From contig NZ_JAHWXN010000001.1 in the NCBI RefSeq assembly GCF_023091245.1, positions 2,604,001 through 2,668,000 on the forward strand: a stretch of 64,000 nt of DNA, in the 5' to 3' direction. Below, piece by piece: positions 7,725 through 15,502 of the stretch (positions are counted from its first letter, which is position 1; the number at the start of each line of letters is the position of its first letter). Below the pieces are notes generated by a model. That model was not told the origin of the DNA. It searched no databases and worked only from the letters and a program-made list of their open reading frames with translations. This DNA is from Microbacterium croceum (GTDB lineage Bacteria > Actinomycetota > Actinomycetes > Actinomycetales > Microbacteriaceae). Both the position numbers and the translations under genes were made by a program.

Positions 7725-9149
7725 ATGTTCAAAGATTCGTCCGAGGTGCTGAGCTACATCAAGGAGAACGACGTCAAGTTCCTTGACATCCGTTTCACCG
7801 ATCTTCCTGGTGTGCAGCAGCACTTCAACATTCCTGCGTCAACGGTCGACGAGGCGTTCTTCACGGAAGGACAGCTGTTCGACGGCTCCTCGATCCGTGG
7901 TTTCGCCAGCATTCACGAATCCGACATGCAGCTGATCCCGGACGTGACGACGGCTTATGTCGACCCGTTCCGCGAGGCGAGCACGCTCGTGATGATCTTC
8001 GACATCTACAACCCGCGCACTGGCGAGATCTATTCGAAGGACCCGCGTCAGGTCGCCAAGAAGGCGGAGAAGTACCTCACGTCGACCGGCATCGCCGACA
8101 CCGCGTTCTTCGCCCCTGAGGCCGAGTTCTACATCTTCGACGATGTCCGTTACTCGGTCACCTCGAACTCCAGCTTCTACAGCGTCGACTCGGAAGAGGG
8201 CGCCTGGAACACCGGCCGCGAGGAAGAAGGCGGAAACCTCGCCAACAAGACCCCCTACAAGGGCGGCTACTTCCCCGTGAGCCCCGTCGACAAGACGGCC
8301 GACCTTCGCGACGACATCACCCTGAAGCTGATCGACGCCGGGTTCATCCTCGAGCGCTCGCACCACGAGGTCGGCACCGGCGGTCAGCAGGAGATCAACT
8401 ACCGCTTCGACACGATGGTCCACGCGGCGGACGACATCCTGAAGTTCAAGTACATCGTCAAGAACACCGCCGAGGAATGGGGCAAGGTCGCGACCTTCAT
8501 GCCCAAGCCGCTCTATGGCGACAACGGCTCCGGTATGCACACCCACCAGTCGCTGTGGAGCGACGGAAAGCCGCTGTTCTACGATGAGGCGGGCTACGGC
8601 CAGCTCAGCGACATCGCGCGCTGGTACATCGGCGGCATCCTGGCGCACGCGCCTGCTCTGCTCGCCTTCACCAACCCGACGCTGAACAGCTACCACCGTC
8701 TGGTCAAGGGCTTCGAGGCTCCGGTCAACCTGGTCTACTCGGCCGGTAACCGTTCCGCCGCGATCCGCATCCCGATCACGGGCTCGAACCCGAAGGCCAA
8801 GCGCATCGAATTCCGTGCGCCCGACGCCTCCGGCAACCCGTATCTCGCCTTCGCCGCCCAGCTCATGGCCGGCCTCGACGGCATCAAGAACCGCATCGAG
8901 CCGCACGAGCCGGTCGACAAGGACCTCTACGAGCTTCCCCCCGAGGAGGCGAAGGACATCCCGCAGGTTCCCAACTCCTTGCTGGACTCGCTGGACGCCC
9001 TCGCGGCCGACCACCAGTTCCTCCTCGAGGGTGGCGTGTTCACCAAGGAGCTCATCGAGACCTGGATCTCCTACAAGTACGAGAACGAGATCCTGCCGAT
9101 GGCCCAGCGTCCGCACCCGTTCGAGTACGAGCTGTACTTCGGAGTCTGA
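7725..9149 (+). CDS. glnA: Glutamine synthetase type I, adenylylatable
   Basis: This enzyme makes glutamine from glutamate, ammonia and ATP in the cytoplasm as a dodecamer. At 474 residues it has the normal GSI-beta length. Visible signatures are FDGSSIRGF near residue 50, the [12 protein letters not shown] active-site segment, the ATP-binding [18 protein letters not shown] region, and the adenylylation site [10 protein letters not shown] with Tyr402. That tyrosine is the target of GlnE, encoded 6 kb downstream. AGGAG at 7714-7718 sets the ATG. The upstream GlnR-type box predicts nitrogen regulation and a strong hairpin ends the transcript. The order with glnE and glnA2 resembles mycobacteria. 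Confidence 0.97.
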   Translation: MFKDSSEVLSYIKENDVKFLDIRFTDLPGVQQHFNIPASTVDEAFFTEGQLFDGSSIRGFASIHESDMQLIPDVTTAYVDPFREASTLVMIFDIYNPRTGEIYSKDPRQVAKKAEKYLTSTGIADTAFFAPEAEFYIFDDVRYSVTSNSSFYSVDSEEGAWNTGREEEGGNLANKTPYKGGYFPVSPVDKTADLRDDITLKLIDAGFILERSHHEVGTGGQQEINYRFDTMVHAADDILKFKYIVKNTAEEWGKVATFMPKPLYGDNGSGMHTHQSLWSDGKPLFYDEAGYGQLSDIARWYIGGILAHAPALLAFTNPTLNSYHRLVKGFEAPVNLVYSAGNRSAAIRIPITGSNPKAKRIEFRAPDASGNPYLAFAAQLMAGLDGIKNRIEPHEPVDKDLYELPPEEAKDIPQVPNSLLDSLDALAADHQFLLEGGVFTKELIETWISYKYENEILPMAQRPHPFEYELYFGV

Positions 9150-9201
9150 CCTGATCCCGCCGATCCCCTGCGGCTGATCCGCAGGAAGTCCGCTGAATCG
9201 A

Positions 9202-9235
9202 AAGAGCCCGTCACGGTCCGCCGTGACGGGCTCTT
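9202..9235 (+). terminator. Terminator hairpin of glnA
   Basis: A perfect 15-bp stem (9202-9216 with 9221-9235) closes a TCCG tetraloop, 52 bp after the glnA stop. No long T run follows, as is common at this GC content. Confidence 0.85.
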
Positions 9236-9462
9236 CGTGGTTCCTGGGCTGCGCGTATCCTCCGCGCACGTGCACCTCATCCTCGGGTTCGCGGATGCGC
9301 CGGCGGTCGCCACGGTCGCCATCATCGACGTGAGGCGACGTTCTGCGACGTCGCGCCCCGCCGAGCCGTCGCGAATGGGCGCTTCCGATGCTCGGAGGCG
9401 GCGTTCTGGGGCTTCCCAGTGGCAGCGCGTGCGGCATCTCTCGATGCATCCGAGGGATCACC
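9236..9462. other. Intergenic spacer, no supported feature
   Basis: Between the glnA terminator and the next gene the reading frames have no family resemblance and no ribosome-binding signals. I see no RNA gene or repeat here. Confidence 0.6.
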
Positions 9463-9891
9463 TCACGCGGGTGTGATCGCTCTGACGCGGTTGTTGCGAG
9501 GATTGTGCTCGAGCTCGACGAGACCCAGGGCTTCGAGAAGCGGGGGAAGGTACATGCCGAAGCGGCCTCGATACCCGTTCCGCTGGCCGTACCACCCACC
9601 GACGGGGTTGTCCGAAGCTCGCCCCCATGCCTCCACCGACTCCGGGGGTGGATCCTTCTTCTCATCCGATGCTCCCAAGAGCACCCAGTCTCCTCGTCGC
9701 ACGAGTTCCGCGTGGAGATCGTCGACCGCGCGGGCGAGATAGGTGAGCCTGGTCGCGCCGACCTGGCAGACCAGGAGAGGCGGATCGCTGTCTTCATCCC
9801 GGTACATCGCGTACTCGGACGACAGGGGCGCCGTCTTCAGAACCCACGGGTCCGCCTGAGTGCCCGCCCCTGACCAGTGCTGTTCGCCCAT
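9463..9891 (-). CDS. DUF6855-like protein
   Basis: This 142-residue soluble protein resembles a small actinobacterial family that I recall as DUF6855. It has WSGAGTQADPWVLKT at the N-terminus, then SEYAMYRDE, LVCQVGATRLTYL, RGDWVLLG, GGWYGQRNGYRGRFGMYL, and a basic C-terminus. No catalytic motif or membrane segment is visible and the function is unknown. A GTG at 9894 directly precedes the ATG at 9891. The GGAGGG upstream is better spaced for the ATG. Its downstream neighbour on the same strand is absent, so it is probably monocistronic. Confidence 0.72.
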   Translation of the reverse strand: MGEQHWSGAGTQADPWVLKTAPLSSEYAMYRDEDSDPPLLVCQVGATRLTYLARAVDDLHAELVRRGDWVLLGASDEKKDPPPESVEAWGRASDNPVGGWYGQRNGYRGRFGMYLPPLLEALGLVELEHNPRNNRVRAITPA

Positions 9892-10045
9892 CACCCTGCT
9901 CCCTCCGTCGCGACCAGTCCGACGGTCGCTCTGCGGCGAGCATACGCGCCTGACACCCGCCCTGGACAGGCCGGGAACGGGCCGTGGTCAGCGGCGCGAG
10001 GAGGCGTCGACGAAACGGTCCCGCAACAGCCGGAGATGTTCCGGC

Positions 10046-10681
10046 GTGAGCCGCCGAGTCGTCTCCGCATGGCTGTCGCACGCCGAGGGCAGGGCCGATC
10101 GCGCGCTCGCCCTTGCAGCGCCGGTACTCGCGAGCGGAACGGGGGCTCCCGTGGCACACGCCCGACTCGCCGAGCTCTATCGCGTGCTGGGGGAACCCGC
10201 GCTCGCCACTAAGGCGCTCCGGCTCGCGAACACCGTCGCGCTTCCCCGCTACGCACTGGTCAACACCCTCGTCACCTCCGCAGCGCTCAACGCGGAAGCC
10301 GGCCGCGGGCGCCAGGCGCATGAGCAGCTCGACCGCGCACTGGAAGCGGCGACGGCGGAGCGGGTCCTCGCGCCCTTCCTGGCGGACGACGAGGTGATCG
10401 GCGACCTTCTCGGCGCCCACGCGCACCGCGGCTCCCGCCACCACGTGCTCCTGCAAAGCATCCTGGAGCGCCGTGGGCATCTCACGAGCCTGCTCGGCGG
10501 CGTCCTCACCCGGCGCGAGAACGAGATCCTCGTCTGCCTGCGCACCGAGCTGACGGCGGAGGAGATCGCGTCGCACCTGGGCATCACCTACCCGACCGTG
10601 AAGACGCACATCCGGTCCGTCTATCGCAAGCTCGGCGTGAGCAGTCGGCGGGCGGCCGTCCATGCGATCGACGCCCGCTAG
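10046..10681 (+). CDS. Short LuxR-type regulator, possibly a truncated remnant
   Basis: The last 65 residues form a clear LuxR/GerE helix-turn-helix (LTRRENEILVCLRTELTAEEI, then GITYPTVKTHIRSVYRKLGV). The preceding 140 residues look like tetratricopeptide-type helices (RLAELYRVLGEPALATKAL). Full-length regulators of this kind (MalT/LAL type) are 500-900 residues with an N-terminal ATPase, which is missing. The GTG at 10046, with CGGAG 10 nt upstream, gives a 211-residue protein; the frame is open upstream to about 9860 but that part looks non-coding. It may be a stand-alone small regulator or the 3' end of a decayed gene. Confidence 0.55.
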   Translation: MSRRVVSAWLSHAEGRADRALALAAPVLASGTGAPVAHARLAELYRVLGEPALATKALRLANTVALPRYALVNTLVTSAALNAEAGRGRQAHEQLDRALEAATAERVLAPFLADDEVIGDLLGAHAHRGSRHHVLLQSILERRGHLTSLLGGVLTRRENEILVCLRTELTAEEIASHLGITYPTVKTHIRSVYRKLGVSSRRAAVHAIDAR

Positions 10682-10789
10682 CCCGTAACGCGGGTGCTGC
10701 GGAATCGCAACCCCCTCGGCGGCCGCCCGTCGCACCGTGATGATGGGATCTCCGCCCGGACACGGGCCTGCGCGAAAGGGACGACCCTC

Positions 10790-11278
10790 ATGACCGACAC
10801 CACCCCCACCCAGCGCGTCGCGGAGCTGATCAAGGACTTCCGCTTCGCGATGCTCACCACTCGCGACGCAGAGGGCCGGCTGGTCGCACACCCGCTCACC
10901 GTGCAGGAGGCGGAGTTCGATGGCGACCTCTGGTTCCTCGTGTCCCGGAGCGCGTCGTTCGTGGCCGACCTCCGACGAGACGACCGCGTCGGCGTCTCAC
11001 TCAGCTCCAACGACTCGTGGGTCTCGCTCTCCGGCACCGCCGAGCTCGTGGACGACCCGGCCAAGGTCCGGGAGCTGTGGAGCCCGACCGTCGAGGCATG
11101 GTTCACGAATGGCCCCGACGACCCCGATGTGGGACTCCTCACGTTCTCCGCCGACTCCGCGGAGTACTGGGACAGCCCGGGAGGAAAGATCGCCTCCCTC
11201 TTCAGCTTCGTCAAGGCCAAGGTCACGGGAGAGCCGTACGACGCCGAGAACGAGAAGGTGGAACTCCCCCGCGACTGA
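10790..11278 (+). CDS. General stress protein 26-like FMN-binding protein
   Basis: This 162-residue protein belongs to the pyridoxamine-phosphate-oxidase-like split-barrel family (COG3871, general stress protein 26). It begins with VAELIKDFRFAMLTTRDAEG, followed by LVAHPLTVQEAEFDGDLWFL, the usual flavin-barrel strands, and ends with GGKIASLFSFVKAKVTG, typical of this group. Such proteins bind flavin and are linked to stress responses, but their substrates are unknown. A GAAAGGGA sequence lies about 10 nt before the ATG. The gene stands alone, ended by a long hairpin shared with the convergent exported-protein gene. Confidence 0.85.
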   Translation: MTDTTPTQRVAELIKDFRFAMLTTRDAEGRLVAHPLTVQEAEFDGDLWFLVSRSASFVADLRRDDRVGVSLSSNDSWVSLSGTAELVDDPAKVRELWSPTVEAWFTNGPDDPDVGLLTFSADSAEYWDSPGGKIASLFSFVKAKVTGEPYDAENEKVELPRD

Positions 11279-11294
11279 CGTACCGCAGACGCGG

Positions 11295-11334
11295 AAGGAG
11301 CCCGTGCTCGACGATCGACGAGCACGGGCTCCTT
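11295..11334. terminator. Bidirectional terminator hairpin
   Basis: A perfect 16-bp stem (11295-11310 with 11319-11334) with an 8-nt loop lies between the stop codons of two convergent genes. Confidence 0.85.
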
Positions 11335-11353
11335 GCGGATGCGAGGTGGGAGC

Positions 11354-11956
11354 TTACGGAACCTTCGCGCCCGACGTCTTCTCGCTCAGGTACTCCGAGG
11401 AGAGCGTCGTGTTGACGTAGCTCGGGGTCAGCACGCCGCCCGCGGTCGGGTAGAGCCAGACGACCGGCAGAGAGACGATGTTCGACGCTCCGTTGAGGAT
11501 GCCCGTGTAGACGTACTGGACAGAGCCGGTCGTGCCGGCCTCGGGAAACGCGCCCACACGAACCCAGCCGTTGAGCGTGCGCTCCTCGAGACGATAGCTG
11601 GTCGGCGTGGTGACACCGTTACCGGCTCCCCACTGGACCGTCACGGTCACGGCACCGGACGAGTAGAGTCCTGCCGGCTCGATGTCACCCGTGTCGGGGT
11701 TCAGGACATTGAATCCGACGCTCTGGCCGGTGTTGATCTGCACGCGGTTCGGCTGCGTGACCGTCCACGTCCCCACCGACGTGCTGCCCTGCCATTCGGA
11801 CAATCCGCCAGCCGGAGCAGGCTGCGGGGTGTTGATGCTCGCCGCGGCGAGCGGCGTTGCCACGGCGACAGCGATCACCGGAGCGGACCAGGCCGCCGCC
11901 TTGATCACGGTGCGGCGGTTCATGCCCGCGCCGTTCTCTTTGTCGATGGTGCTCAT
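11354..11956 (-). CDS. Exported protein with Tat-like signal, unknown function
   Basis: This 200-residue protein starts with a signal sequence: a twin arginine (NRRTVIKAA) at about residues 12-20, a hydrophobic core and an alanine-rich end around residue 40 (ATPLAAAS). The pattern suits Tat export. The mature part is rich in Thr, Val, Gly and aromatic residues with alternating beta-like stretches (AVTVTVQWG, SLPVVWLYP), suggesting a beta-sandwich surface protein. I see no sortase motif or enzyme motif. GAGGAG lies 10 nt before ATG 11956; an internal ATG at residue 12 is a possible alternative. It is probably transcribed alone. Confidence 0.7.
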   Translation of the reverse strand: MSTIDKENGAGMNRRTVIKAAAWSAPVIAVAVATPLAAASINTPQPAPAGGLSEWQGSTSVGTWTVTQPNRVQINTGQSVGFNVLNPDTGDIEPAGLYSSGAVTVTVQWGAGNGVTTPTSYRLEERTLNGWVRVGAFPEAGTTGSVQYVYTGILNGASNIVSLPVVWLYPTAGGVLTPSYVNTTLSSEYLSEKTSGAKVP

Positions 11957-12256
11957 TGCGATGTACTCCTCAGGGGTCGAGTCCCGGCACGATGGCGACG
12001 CACACCACGAATGACGGCTGCGGACACGAGGGCGATCCGCACGAGACGTGCGGGGCACCGAACCGCGTCAGCGCGGGCATGCTGCAGGCGGACGGACTCC
12101 GCACTGCGGGCGACAGGTCGCGCGCCGGGTGGCTCGACCTGCACCTGCCATGCTGTCGCCAGCGCCCCCTCCCCCGGCGCCCAGACGGGGATCTTGTCGC
12201 CAGCGGCCCATCGATTGTCGCTCTGGGTATCGCCGCGCCTGTCAGGAGGAATACCG
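11957..12256. other. 300-bp spacer, promoter of the exported protein only
   Basis: This stretch separates the exported-protein gene from the AraC gene, both on the minus strand. Apart from GAGGAG close to 11956 I see no gene, hairpin or repeat that I can support. Confidence 0.5.
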
Positions 12257-13072
12257 TCACGCGGCAATCGAGCGACGGACCGCCGAGGGCGAGGGTCGCC
12301 CCTCCTGCGCCATCGCTCTGGCCAGGCTCGAACCACCGGAGAAGCCGGAGTACTGCCCGATCTCGGCGATGCTCAGTCCGTCGTAGGTCCGATCCGTGAG
12401 CAGATCGAGAGCATGCTCCACGCGCGAGCGACGGATGGCGCGCTCCGGCGTCATCTCACGCGAGCGGAATGCACGCTGCAGCTGTCGCAGCGATACCTTC
12501 AACTGGTCTGCGATGCCGCGGGGGGTGAGGTTCGGGTCCGAGCGCTGAGCGAGGATCGTGCTCATCGCATCGCGATACACGTCGGACGCGGGCCCCACGC
12601 GGGGCGAACGGGTCCCTTCCACCGCCACTCCGAGCACCATCTCTTGGAGCAGCCTCTCGAAGTAGTAGTTGCCGAATCCACTGACGGGCTCGGCATCGGC
12701 TGCCGCGGCACGCTCGGCGAAGGCGACCGCAGGATCGAGAAGCGCGCTCGCGGAAGCGATCGGACGCACCTCGCCTGGCCCTGGCGCAGGGTAGCCGGTC
12801 AGTGCCTCAGCGGGGATGACGATAGAGAGAAGGCGCAGGTCATCCCGCGGCGATGCGAGCAGCGGCGCGTCGTGACTCGACAGGAATGCGTCGTTCTTCC
12901 GGAGGCGAAGTGTGCCTGCCGCGGAACCGATGTCCATTCCGCCTGCTCTGACGCTGTGGAGGCCGATGAGACCGGCGACGCGTTCGAGACGGGACTTTCC
13001 CTCGTCCCGGCTCTTGACGAACTCACGGATGCGCACACTGCCGAACACAGCCAGTGTGCGTGCTTTGGTCAC
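12257..13072 (-). CDS. AraC-family transcriptional regulator
   Basis: The C-terminal 100 residues form a two-part AraC helix-turn-helix: the first helix pair in LTPRGIADQLKVSLRQLQRAF, the second in LSIAEIGQYSGFSGGSSLARA, ending a few residues before the stop. The N-terminal part (about 170 residues) resembles the sensor region of AraC-ligand-binding proteins, but no ligand can be read from it. The frame is open to 13381. The GTG at 13072 (or 13078) is the likely start because residues upstream are low-complexity and arginine-rich; its ribosome site is weak, so the start is uncertain. It diverges from the AI-2E-type transporter across an intergenic region with two dyads. Confidence 0.72.
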   Translation of the reverse strand: MTKARTLAVFGSVRIREFVKSRDEGKSRLERVAGLIGLHSVRAGGMDIGSAAGTLRLRKNDAFLSSHDAPLLASPRDDLRLLSIVIPAEALTGYPAPGPGEVRPIASASALLDPAVAFAERAAAADAEPVSGFGNYYFERLLQEMVLGVAVEGTRSPRVGPASDVYRDAMSTILAQRSDPNLTPRGIADQLKVSLRQLQRAFRSREMTPERAIRRSRVEHALDLLTDRTYDGLSIAEIGQYSGFSGGSSLARAMAQEGRPSPSAVRRSIAA

Positions 13073-13180
13073 CGGCACGGGCCCCCCGAACCGATGTGTG
13101 CGAATACGCGCTCGGCGCGCGCTCGAACACCCCTCATATGACCCTTCCCCTACGGATCCCCACGGTTCCCTGCCGTGGCC

Positions 13181-13220
13181 GTGTCCCCCAAAGGGGGGAC
13201 ACACCCCCAATACTAGGGGT
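13181..13220. promoter_or_regulatory. Two adjacent GC-rich dyads between divergent genes
   Basis: GTGTCCCCC (13181-13189) pairs with GGGGGACAC (13194-13202) around a 4-nt centre. Immediately next to it, ACCCC (13203-13207) pairs with GGGGT (13216-13220). They lie between the AraC regulator and the transporter gene and may be operator sites for either. No hairpin terminator is needed in this divergent position. Confidence 0.45.
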
Positions 13221-13361
13221 ACCGAAGCGGAAGATTCCGCAGATGAAGAACATGCAACGGAATGCAGTTGATTGCACCGAGCGCCCTCACGGCGCGGCTC
13301 GCTTGACCGCACCGCATGCGGGTGATCAACTGAGGGGTCGGACAGTCGAGTGGGGGACATC

Positions 13362-14510
13362 ATGCGTCGGAAGTCGAACAACGATCACGTCGAACCGGTG
13401 AAGCCTGCACCCTCACCCTCCCGCCCCTCCGCGGCCGTCGCCTCACTCGCGCGGGCCAACCCGTTCATGCTCGGACTCCTCGGCGCGCTCGGCGTGCTGG
13501 TGGCGCTGGTGATCGGCGGAATCGTCGACCAACTCGCCACGGTTCTCGTCTACATCGGCGTCGCGATCTTCCTGGCACTCGGACTCGACCCCATCGTCCG
13601 ATTCATCGAACGAAAGCTCCCCCGCCCCGCGGCTGTCGCGATCGTGGTGACCGGAGTGGTCCTGGCGTTCGCCGGCATCATCCTCGCGATCGTCCCGATC
13701 CTGGTGCAACAGGTCACCAACCTGATCGAGGACGGGCCGCAGATGGTCAAGGACATCCAGGCGTCCGGATGGTTCAAAGATCTGAACAACCAGTTCGGAT
13801 CGACGTTCGAGGACGCGGCGAACGGCATCCTCTCCTTTCTGAAGGACCCCGGCAACCTGGCCGACATCGGTGGAGGGGTGTTCGCGGTGGGGGCCGGGAT
13901 CGCCGGCGGATTCACCGGAGTCACGATCGTCCTGATCCTCACCCTGTACTTCATGGCTTCGCTGCACGGTATCAAGCGCACCGCGGCCCGTTTCGTGCCC
14001 GCGTACCAGCGCGACACGTTCAGCGAACTATTGGAAGACGTCTCCGGCGCCGTCGGGCGCTACGTGATCGGACAGGCCAGCCTCGCGCTGATCAACGGCG
14101 TGTTGAGCCTGATCATGCTCAGCATCATCGGCGCGCCTGTTCCTGCGCTCCTCGCCTTGATCGCCTTCATCGGGTCGATGATCCCGCTGGTGGGAACCCT
14201 CTCCGCGTCGATCATCAACTCCTTGATCTGCCTCTTCATCAGTCCGCTGACCGCCCTCATCGCGATCATCTACTACCTCGTCTACATGCAGATCGAGGCA
14301 TACGTCCTGTCGCCGCGCATCATGAGCAAGGCAGTCGCGGTTCCCGGAGCACTCGTCGTCATCGCGGCGGTTGCCGGTGGAGCACTCGGCGGGATCCTCG
14401 GCGCGCTGGTCGCCATCCCGGTCGCTGCGAGCATCATCATCATCGTCCAGAAGGTGCTGTTCCCTGCCCAGGACCGCAAGACGGCTCCCCCCGTGCTCAC
14501 GGCGCCCTGA
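13362..14510 (+). CDS. AI-2E family transporter
   Basis: This 382-residue integral membrane protein belongs to PF01594, named after E. coli TqsA but mostly of unknown substrate. Two N-terminal helices (about 28-75), a third near 88-112, a soluble loop with amphipathic helices (about 115-180), and a cluster of helices from 185 to 365 match the family layout. LSIIGAPVPALLALIAFIGS and the P-L-V-G-T stretch near 285 are typical. GGGGGA lies just before ATG 13362; a GTG at 13350 is the alternative start. A role in autoinducer-2 transport is not implied; some family members exchange sodium. Confidence 0.87.
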   Translation: MRRKSNNDHVEPVKPAPSPSRPSAAVASLARANPFMLGLLGALGVLVALVIGGIVDQLATVLVYIGVAIFLALGLDPIVRFIERKLPRPAAVAIVVTGVVLAFAGIILAIVPILVQQVTNLIEDGPQMVKDIQASGWFKDLNNQFGSTFEDAANGILSFLKDPGNLADIGGGVFAVGAGIAGGFTGVTIVLILTLYFMASLHGIKRTAARFVPAYQRDTFSELLEDVSGAVGRYVIGQASLALINGVLSLIMLSIIGAPVPALLALIAFIGSMIPLVGTLSASIINSLICLFISPLTALIAIIYYLVYMQIEAYVLSPRIMSKAVAVPGALVVIAAVAGGALGGILGALVAIPVAASIIIIVQKVLFPAQDRKTAPPVLTAP

Positions 14511-14531
14511 GCGGGGCCGGGCTGGAGGGGA

Positions 14532-15452
14532 TCAGCGAACGAGCAGAGCACCCGCCTCGACGCGCACGTCGAACGAGGTGACATCGCCCATCTCCTCGCC
14601 GTCGATCTCGAAGGCGAGCGGGGTCTCCAGCTCGACAGAGATCGTCTCGAGTGCGATGTGCTGCGCCGACTCCGTGCTGACGGCCTCATCGCCCCCGGCG
14701 AAGAACCGGCGGATACCGTTGTCCCAGACGAACGAGCGGAAGGTGTCGAGCCACTGCAGCGGGCCGTCGGCACTCACCATCAGCACATCGAGCTTGCCAT
14801 CGTCGAGCACGGCGTCAGGCAACAGTCGGATGCCGCCCTGCACCATGCCGCAATTGCCGATCAGCATGGTGTGACCACGCACCGCGACGGGATTACCCCC
14901 GTCGACCGACACCGTGATGTCGGTCATCTCCGTGCCGGCCAGTGCGCGCCCCATCGCCTCGACATAGGCGAGCCAACCGGCCTTGGATTTCAGATCGTCA
15001 TCGGTTTCGACCAGCATCTGCGCGTCGATCCCGAACCCGACCATCACGGCGAAGGCGTGCTCGGCACCGTCGTGCGACACCCATCCCAGATCTATCCGCC
15101 GCGGCTCCCCGTCGCGCACCCGCTCGAGCGCCGCCGTGATGTCGTTCAGCGGCACCTCGAGGTTGCGGGCGAGCAGGTTGCCCGTGCCCTGCGGCACGAT
15201 ACCGAGAGCGACATCCGAACCAGCGAGCGACTCCGCCACCGCACGGACCGTCCCGTCGCCGCCCACCGCGATCACGATGTCCCGGCTGTCCTCCCGCGCT
15301 TCCTCGGCCATGCCGCGACCGGGGTCTTCCGGTGTGGTCTCCCACCAGCGGATGTCCTGCTCGTCCCCGAACACGCCGCTGACGGCACTCTGCAGCACCT
15401 CCTGCTCGACCTTGGAAGGGTTCCAGACGATGCCGATGCGTGCGTGGGTCAT
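14532..15452 (-). CDS. Diacylglycerol/lipid kinase family protein
   Basis: This 306-residue enzyme belongs to the DgkB/YegS lipid kinase family, which phosphorylates diacylglycerol or related lipids at the membrane. Visible are the N-terminal IGIVWNPSK strand, the nucleotide motif AVGGDGTVRAVAE (about residues 63-75), GIVPQGTGNLLARNL, and GFGIDAQML in the C-terminal beta domain. CAAGCT (15459-15464, minus strand) is 6 nt before the ATG and there is no Shine-Dalgarno, so it is probably leaderless and transcribed separately from glnE, 50 bp upstream. The exact lipid substrate cannot be read from the sequence. Confidence 0.88.
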   Translation of the reverse strand: MTHARIGIVWNPSKVEQEVLQSAVSGVFGDEQDIRWWETTPEDPGRGMAEEAREDSRDIVIAVGGDGTVRAVAESLAGSDVALGIVPQGTGNLLARNLEVPLNDITAALERVRDGEPRRIDLGWVSHDGAEHAFAVMVGFGIDAQMLVETDDDLKSKAGWLAYVEAMGRALAGTEMTDITVSVDGGNPVAVRGHTMLIGNCGMVQGGIRLLPDAVLDDGKLDVLMVSADGPLQWLDTFRSFVWDNGIRRFFAGGDEAVSTESAQHIALETISVELETPLAFEIDGEEMGDVTSFDVRVEAGALLVR

Positions 15453-15502
15453 AGCGTCAGCTTGAGCGACAGCGACGGATACTGCAACTCGACCCGCACG
15501 TG

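Noticed and set aside
7839..9797. Minus-strand open frame of 652 codons opposite glnA
   Set aside because: It spans the glnA terminator and the convergent gene, and its composition is that of an antisense frame.
11333..13141. Plus-strand open frame of 602 codons
   Set aside because: It is antisense to the exported-protein and AraC genes and crosses their spacer without any domain.
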